Below, piece by piece: positions 56,294 to 64,000 of a DNA stretch of 64,000 bases. Below the pieces are notes generated by a model. That model ran no database searches. It was not told the origin of the DNA and saw nothing but the letters and a program-made list of their open reading frames with translations. Origin of the DNA: Limonium bicolor (taxonomy: Eukaryota; Streptophyta; Magnoliopsida; Caryophyllales; Plumbaginaceae); NCBI GenBank assembly GCA_023374045.1, contig CM041776.1, forward strand, positions 350,547,636 to 350,611,635, written 5' to 3'. Positions within the stretch are counted from its first letter, which is position 1. Each line of letters opens with the position of its first letter. The translations under genes were made by a program, and so were the position numbers.

Positions 56294-59200
56294 TGTAACA
56301 CCCCTCTCCTTAAACACGTAATAATCCCTCACGTAGCAATAAATAAAAACGTCTTACAGCGGAAGAATAAATAATAAAAACAATACTCACTCGGGTGTCA
56401 CCGGCCATTACTCACCCATGCGAGCAACGAAGCCAAACTACATCCAACAACCAAACAAAAAACTACTAACCACCGTGATAACGAGAAACTCCTATACATC
56501 ATACTAAGTCCATAAATCATAAACATCGACAAGTGAGCGTCTACCCAAACCTGAATATACATAACCTTACCATAATACAACTCCATGTGCGGTAATTAAA
56601 ATAAACTCTAATTACCCTGTTCCCGCACTTCGGCTTCGGCGATAATCAACAACCTGCAATGGTGTAGTATCAGCGATAGACGCTGAGTATGCCGGGCCTG
56701 GACCCTATTGGTGACTTAGTCATTTTAACCATCTTATTATTAGATTGGTTTCATGCTTTACCATTTTACAGTTATAATCAATACTGTAATATACATGTAT
56801 AATATACATAATCATCCATCCAAATATTCATAAACACTTAACCATCCATCCAATCCAAACATTCATTTAATATCACAAACCACAATTGTATATCGAACGT
56901 ATCGAATAACCACAATATAATGTACAATGTACAAATCGCCGTAGCGTACAGTTTCCTTAGTTAATAATGTACAATGTACATTCGCCGTAGCGTTCAGTTT
57001 CCATAGTTAATTTACCTTGGCCTTTAAGGCCCCATCCAAACCATGTTTAATTAATACCAGTTGGGCGTCATGTTAAGACAACCCTATAACCTCACCATGG
57101 ACAGTAGTCCTCCCGTACACACAAAGGTGCTCATTTCGCCAGAGGTCCGGAGGCCCCTGACTATTCTCTTATGTCTCGTAAGACGTCCATATAAAGGCCG
57201 TAGCCACCTGACCCACGATCCAGTTTGGGCTCGTTGGGTATAACCTGGAGCGGAATCCAATCGGAAACCCCTCAGTGATCACAAATGCGCAACCAAGTAG
57301 TTCGTAAACCACCGGGATTCCTCACCTCAACTCATACCATCTCTCTCTCATAATGTTTAAGATATGCTCTTAGTCTTATGGAGAATAATTATTAATTAGC
57401 TGCCCAATGGGTCTCACGCATACCTAGAAGTAATCTAGGTTATATTCATGTTCGAGATCCATGCTCTAGAGACCGACAATGTCGTGACTCGTCCCTAAGT
57501 GTTTTACTTAGGTTACCATATACTTATTAATACTATGGTATTATATCAAGTAACCGTCATTTTATCACAACAACGTATATGTATGTTTATATAAGCCGAT
57601 CTATAGTCGACGTAGTGTTAGTCCCGTAGGACGCTCGTGCATAAATAATTAATGCAGTAGCACACAATCACATACATGTATCCAAAACACTTAACACACA
57701 AGTGATATCAACCAAATCCGAGCCCAAGGAATTCCTTAGGTCAACCCGGATCAAACCCCTTTACATACCGTTCACCAAGACCTAGGATGCGTGTAGTCCA
57801 CTAGCTCGTCAAGCGTCCTTGTCTGAAGTATGATCTAAACGGTATTAAAACTATAAGTCAGTCTCCATGACTAACTACATCCGGTATTTCTGAATAACAA
57901 GTAACCCCGACAGTTCATCCCTGTTTTCTACAGTTATTTGTTACGGGTTTCTCTAAACCGGTCGGCTTTGTTGCTTTAAAACTCGTATGTCAGAACATTT
58001 CGACTGTTAAGTTTAGTTCATTATATTTCTTTAATCTTATCCATCATTAAATTTAGGTACATAACCTATAGTTGCATGTATGCATGATTATATTACATTG
58101 TATTAGTTTCATATTGTATCATTTTCCCACCATCCATTATAATACATTGTATTATATTTTCCATTATCTTAGCAAATTATATTTGCATTCCAAAACTCAT
58201 ATAACTCATAACTTAGTTTGTGACTATATATTTTTTTTAATAACCACCACCATTATTTAATATGGTTTCCAACCATAATATATATCCATCCTTATATACA
58301 TTTTTCTTGTATATGTGTACATATACCATATAGGTAAATTCCATAAGTTATAAAACTCTTGTATTATATGTCTCATTTTATCATCTTATTTTAGATGATT
58401 ATTCCCACTAGTTGTATTATATTATACAACCTATATTAAGATTATTATCCCAATATTATGTAACATTTTATGTTGTATATTTACAACTCCCAAGGTTTAT
58501 TCAATAAATACCTTAGTTTATAAGTTTCATTTATTTATAGTTTGTCACATTATTTAATGTGAATATCCTTACTTGTATTAATTTCATTTAAAACCACATT
58601 AATACCATATAATGTTATAACATTTATAACATTGTAGACCTTAGCCTAAAATTCATTTTCCAATCTTTAATAATTCGGTACAGCACCTATCTTTATTTTA
58701 ATTCTATTTGACCACATAACATTATGTAATGTATACCATATACTAATATCATTTGATATGATATTTTTATTTCCTTTAACTTATAACCTATAGTTTTTAT
58801 ACAAAACTATTATATATTGCCGCATAGGCATATATATTAACCTTATTCTTTTCCATAAACCATAGTTTCCTTGATTTACAAATTCACCCCATCATTTATA
58901 CCATGTTATATATACCATAATATAACATTTTTAACTTATAAAAGAGTATAACCTATGGTTATTTTATTTAATAACCGAACAGACCTCAATATATTTTTAT
59001 ATTTCCATTAGGCCCAATTTATAACATATAGTTTTATCATATCATTAAAACTAATATTATACACATATCTTAATAAATACTCTTTTATTATTCTAGAAAT
59101 TTCACCAAAGGGTTATAATTACCCTTACTAACCCATATACTTTTGGTATTTACAATTCCACCACATATATTTCTCCAAAGTGTCATAATGACATAATAAC

Positions 59201-61697
59201 TATATATTATACATATGTAGTTTATCTTAATTCCAAAATCAACCCAATAAATTCCTAAAAATTCCTAATAGCCCACGGGTGTTTATAATACCATTATACA
59301 CCCTTTATTTTCGGTAATAACATATTCACCACATATGTTATAAAATTGTTACAATAAAATACTTATCTTATTATAAAACCTTAAATAAGTTATCTAACTT
59401 ATTTAATTTGGTCAAAACCTACCATATGGTCAAGGTTGACCTCCTTAATATTTCCTTGACCATTAATTCCTAATAATTACGGTTTGTACCTATACTTTTT
59501 AGAAATTACCATTTAACCACCAAAACTTTATAAAATCTTATAATTTTTATTTAAACTTTTTAACCTCAAACTTTCGGCTTAATTATTGTATATCCCCCAA
59601 ATTTAATTTAATTATGGTTTAGACCCTTATAATATGCGGTATATATATATCACCTAAACTTAAATAAAATCTTATAAATGCATAAATAAAATGGCCTAAA
59701 GTACATGGCCTTATTACAAACATTGGCTTATAAAATAAATTACACATAAATGTCCAAAAATGCATTAAACTTTCGGCCCTCACCATATCTTTTCAATATT
59801 TACCAATTTTCCACATAATGTCTTAAATTTGACAATTATGTTAATTAATTACTTAGATAAATTTATTAAACCATTCCTTAATCACCTAAGGTCAAAATAA
59901 GACCTTATTAACCATGTTCACTCACGGCATATACATATACATATGTATAATTACATATTAATATACCAAGTGAAGGTTTAAGTGATTTATACCTTGTTTT
60001 TGCCTAGTTTAGGCCTTGTTTGGTTTCGGCTGCTTAGGAATAAAATTTCCACAGCTTCTTTTACATGTTTTCAAACAGCAATTAAGGCATAGTTAGTCTC
60101 CAAGCAAGATCTAACCATAAGAAGTGTTTTAATGTATATTTCAAGGTAAAATTTACCTTAGAATACCAAGGTGACCAAGGGTTGTCTTCGACCTAAATTT
60201 ACAGAAGCAAAAGAGCATCAAAAGAGCTACTAAACCAAGGCTTAAAACCGGTATAACTTAGATTCAAAGATGGCTATTTTTTACCTTGTTTAAAATGCCA
60301 AAAATGGTGTTTTTGGCTTGGATCTGGCTATACCTTGAAGCTCTTGATAGATCCACTGAATAAGTATGTTAAGAAGAAGATTATAAGGCTAGGAGAACAG
60401 GTTTTACAACCGGATCTAAAGAGAATCAAGAGATAAGTGCTTAAAGCACATTTTTGTACCTTAAGAACAAGATTGGGTTTGTCCACCTTCTTCCCTTGTT
60501 ATGGCCGAGATTTGCCCTTCATTTAACCTCCAAAACAACCTAGATCCATGGATGGAAGTGGTTGATGCTTAGATACACCGAAAGGAGAAAGATTTGTGAA
60601 GAAATTGAACATAAAATGGCTTAATAAGCTTACCTATGTCAATTGGTGTTCTCCTTTGTTCTTGGCATGTTAGCCACGGTTTGGAGAAGCCAAAGGGAGG
60701 ATGAGGAGCCTTGGTGTCGGCTGGAAGCAAGGCTAATGAGAAAAGGTAGGTCAAATTGTCTTAAAACACATTTTCTTCTTTGTTTAATGTATTTGGTGTT
60801 TGATGACTCACCTAAGCAGGCTGGCATCGATTATTGGAGGGTCTGGAGGGGTCTCACACGTTTTTTGAAGGCTGAGTCAATCAAATAAGGAGCCAAGGTT
60901 GAATATTTACATTATTGTATCATAAAGGCAAAAGTGGTCCCTTAAATCATGGAAATGTGTTGGAGGTTGTCCCTTGTGTTGAAAGTGACGAATTTTAAGC
61001 TCATTTGCTTGTGGCTGTCGACCTCATGTGGTCCAAGGGGTCAAATTTTGACCTCTTGACCATTCTTAGTCAATGTTGACTCAAACGGGCCCCCTTTTAG
61101 GGTTTTATTAATATTTAATATTAAATTTGTAAAAATTTGTAAATTTCTGGAATTAAATTCCTAATATGATATAATATGATATATTATCATATTTAAAGGT
61201 AATTATGACCTTTAAGCCCATTAAAAACCAATTTAGAAGGCAATTACACAAAAACGTGCTTTAAGGTGTTTTAGTGCACATTTTGTGTCTCAAGATGTTT
61301 CTGAGCTCTATTTTCTTTGAGAATGGTTTTGTTGTGTTCCTTACATGATATTTGATCAAGGTATCCAATTTTATATCATTTAGAGGTCATTAGACCTTTA
61401 AGGTTTCTTAGAGCACATTTTTGCCCTTCTTGACCTTGAAGCATGTAAATGCTTGTTATTTGTGTTGGAGTGTTGTCCAACGATTGTAATATGTTTAGTT
61501 ATGTGTTATAATGCTTAGGACAAAGTTTAGGTCCTAAGAAGTTCATTTGGGTATTTATTTACCCTCAACAGTCAAAGGGTGCAATATGTTGCTTTGTGTT
61601 GACCACTGTTGTTCTCAGTTGACTTTTAAGGCATGTTTAGACCTTAATCAATGTGATTAGATATTTAATCCATGTTTTATTAGTTTGGGGTATTTCA
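56294..61697 (+). mobile_element. Family Y LTR-like unit, copy Y2 (5.40 kb, complete)
   Basis: Runs from TGTAACACCCCTCTCC to GGGGTATTTCA and is flanked by exact TGTGA repeats (56289-56293 and 61698-61702). It pairs along its whole length with Y1 in the opposite orientation. Paired landmarks include GGGTGTCACCGGCCATTACT, the CCGACAGTTCATCCC and CCGGTATTTC stretches, the AT-rich middle and the shared tail. It holds no coding region, primer site or internal direct repeat that I can see. The best reading is a solo LTR. Confidence 0.88.
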
Positions 61698-61800
61698 TGT
61701 GATTTTTTGGATTTTTGGATGTATGATTTTTGTTTGGTATTTCGGATGTACAATTTTTTTTGGATTTTCAGATGTACGGTTTTTTTTGGGATTTTTTTTG
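61698..61800. repeat. ~27-bp repeat, right part (split by Y2)
   Basis: Three or four units: TGGATTTTTGGATGTATGAT, TGGTATTTCGGATGTACAAT, TGGATTTTCAGATGTACGGT, separated by T runs. Confidence 0.7.
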
Positions 61801-64000
61801 TGTATGCTTTTTTGTGGTTGTTGGTCTCTATGTACATGGTATGCTGAATGAGAAAAAGGCTTGAATGCCCGGTATTTCTTGCTATCACTTCGAAGATCAT
61901 GTCGCCACTCATAGCAAAGGCAGTTATTCACCTACAAACACGACCATCACCGTAGAAAGAATAATCTGACAAATGTTAGCATGCTTGAAAAATGGGATGA
62001 ATGCTCGTGTGAGGTGTGTTGGAAATGTAACATGTGATTATGCATTTTCCTGAGATGAGCGTGATTCATGCATGATTAATGAATTTGAACTGAATGAGAA
62101 TGCATGCAACTCTTTTCCTTTCTGCCATGAATGTGTTGCATGCTTTTGTTTGTTGGTTGTTTTATTAGCTCGTTTCCAAAAGAAGCTACATTTTAGAAAA
62201 ACGGTTTTGAAAAAACGTGTTTCCGAAGTGGTGGATTTTCGCAGTAGAAATTTTGATGCTTGGTCATTCGCAAATAAAATAGGAAGTGGGGAAACCCTAT
62301 ACACAATGATCTAAATGAATTCAAAGGAAATGTATAACCTATACACAAAGTCTATTCAGAAATTGACAAGAGAGAAAAGAATGCTAGGGGAAAACCTATA
62401 CATCAATTCTAAAAGTCATTAAATGGGGGAGTTTGAGCTTAAAAAATTCTCCCGAATTCTTCTGCTTCGTCTTCGAGCTTCTGACTGACTGCTTATGCTA
62501 GGGCTCCTGATTGGCTCTTGACCAGCTACTCTTCGTCTGCGGACTCTTGACCGGCTGCTCATTCGTTTTTAGGCTCCTGCAACGGGGCCAGTATTATGAT
62601 CAAACAGAACGGGTTGGTGTTCTTCCGATTTTCAACAGTTTGAACTCGAACAGGTGTTCCTAATCTTCATGTCGCTTGACCCGGGTTGGTACACCTCTGA
62701 TTTTGTATTTAAACGGTTGGTGACATACGCGGCTAGCTCCACGGGTTGGTGCGTCAGCTCGATCCGCGTAGTCAATCTTCATGCTGCTTCACTTGCTCCG
62801 ATGAGAGGAATGAGGGATATTTTGAGAAAGGAAAAGTGAATGATCGAGCACTAAATCTTATGTGAAAATCCACCACTTTTGTGAAAACACAAAATGACTA
62901 GTACGCTCCACGGTAATGACCGCTGCTCTTGAAGGTGGGTTGAACTTCAAAAATAACGGATCACAACATGGGGACTAAATCATTTATTTTGAAAAATATT
63001 TGTGGAAATCAACTTGAAAATTGTTTTCAAAAACAAGTTTGAGATAATATTCGTGAAAAAAGTTGTTTGAAATTCGTTTGTAAAAAGTAGGTTTTTGAAA
63101 TCTGTTTTTGAGAATAGTTTTTGAAATGTCATTTGTGAGAAGTAATGTTCGAAAATCATTTGTAAACAGTAGCTTTTTGAAATCTGTTCTTTGCAACCTG
63201 TTTGGTAAAGTTTATTGTCTGGAAGACTTTGATTGAAAACTGTTTTGAAAACTGCTTTGAAATAACAATTTTGAAATCATTATATATTTTTTGAAATCAT
63301 TCGAGATGGATAACTTTTGAAGATATTTCATTAGAGCGTTCGACATGATTTAATTTCTGATTTTTGCTAATTTTTAAAACGTGGTCACACATATATGTAA
63401 GCGCAAAATGAAAACGCGGCTGATTTTATGTGGAGCTGAGTGCGAATGATTGGGATAATCACCTTCCAGGTCAATCAATGCTTCCATACCACCGGGGGAA
63501 CTGTCGTTCCTTCACTGTTCATCTCTCGGGATTTATCTTTGTTATGCCTTATGGGGCATGTCATCAAGAAAGTCCGGAGTGCTTAAGTTTGAAAGGTCAG
63601 GATACCCGATGTGATACAATCACACGAGCCAACCGAGGATTATCACAACATACTCACTTTTGGAAAACTTGGGAAGTACTGCATGGGCACGGGTCTCCCC
63701 TCGTTTGCACGATAAGGTGTGTCTAAAGTCCAAATTATTCACTGACTACGCTATGTCATGTATGGGTATCTGTAAATACGGGATCCTCTATGAATTTGTA
63801 GCGCGACATTGGGCTTTAAAGACACCCGTGGTGCAGAGGAATCATGGAGAACTAAGCCCATGCAATCTTCAGGGTAAAGCAAAAGGGTGGTCAAACAGAC
63901 GACATACAAGGGGGTGACTATCCATAAATCCATCTTAGACACGGGACCAGGCAGCTGGACACTGAAGGCTTAGAGTTCACTATATGCTGGCTTTGACTCG
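61801..64000 (-). other. LARD2 internal domain, second segment, no recognisable gene
   Basis: Colinear with LARD1 17500-19620: shared TTGGTCATTCGCAAATAAAAT, AAATCCACCACTTTT, CGCTCCACGGTAATGACC and AGTCCGGAGTGCTTAAGTT stretches. 63000-63300 is a run of TTTGAAAA/TTTTGAAAT words. I see no gene. The window ends inside it. Confidence 0.62.

Larger units (their letters stand above)
46223..64000 (-). mobile_element. LARD2: second copy of the ORF-less LTR retrotransposon (5' end outside window)
   Basis: Colinear with LARD1 from its terminal TGTGGAGGG (46223) to the window end, which corresponds to about 19620 in LARD1. Without Y2 it spans about 12.4 kb; about 580 bases of internal domain and the 5' LTR should follow outside the window. 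It sits just after AGGGGGAG of the SIRE-like element (preceding bases GTCCA). It differs from LARD1 by a shorter LTR, a larger minisatellite, an 18-G run near its end (46248-46265) and a private ~27-bp repeat split by Y2. No coding domain is seen. Confidence 0.78.

Noticed and set aside
60643..60888. 81-codon plus-strand frame in Y2
   Set aside because: No homologous open frame in Y1 at the matching place (about 38600-38700), no recognisable domain.

Overview
The window is a block of nested transposable elements from a plant nuclear genome, probably a eudicot with a large, repeat-rich genome. The basis is Ty1/copia polyproteins with plant-type motifs (initiator-Met-tRNA primer site, GKxPIGxKWVFxxK-like and YGLKQAPR reverse-transcriptase motifs), an En/Spm (CACTA) remnant, a hAT MITE, and long LTRs beginning TGTAACACCCC or TGTAGACACC. 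I find no host gene, rRNA, intact tRNA or organelle sequence. Nearly every base belongs to a mobile element and every coding region is broken. The species cannot be named from the sequence alone.

Layout: 1-4275 is a long LTR-like unit (family X, copy X1) inserted in a CACTA remnant (4276-7572). The CACTA remnant is also interrupted by LARD1 (7573-20982), an ORF-less retroelement on the minus strand with a 5.7 kb 3' LTR (7573-13310) and a repeat-rich internal domain (13311-20201). A reduced 5' LTR ends it as an almost perfect 781-bp palindrome (20202-20982). Then come a truncated family-Y unit (Y3, 20983-23051, minus), a truncated X unit (X2, 23052-25101, minus) and a broken Tork-like copia element on the minus strand (25102-25391 and 29524-30481). 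That copia element is split by X3 (25392-29523) and X4 (30482-31842).

X4 is interrupted by a SIRE/Maximus-like copia element on the plus strand (31843-46222): LTR, primer site, gag, protease, integrase, RT, RNase H and an extra downstream ORF. This element carries a hAT MITE (35005-35573, exact 8-bp target duplication), a 473-bp piece of its own LTR inside pol (36576-37048) and a 5.25 kb Y unit (Y1, 37804-43056, exact 5-bp target duplication CACAT). LARD2 (46223 to beyond the window end, minus strand) is inserted beside its polypurine-like tract. LARD2 is itself interrupted by Y2 (56294-61697, exact 5-bp target duplication TGTGA). The longest nesting chain is Tork-like copia > X4 > SIRE-like > LARD2 > Y2.

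The least explained signals are structural. Both LARD copies have a long compound hairpin across the polypurine tract/3' LTR junction. Both have 47-49-bp minisatellites (about 13 versus 33 units) and a TACGTA-palindrome block present once in the LTR and once in the internal domain. Family X LTRs carry arrays of 3-6 GC-rich hairpin units whose arms differ between copies while the architecture stays, with at least one compensatory change. X and Y units are bounded by TG...CA and near-inverted ends, and no internal coding domain is visible in any copy. Element assignments rest on motifs and target duplications read by eye; no alignment or database search was run.
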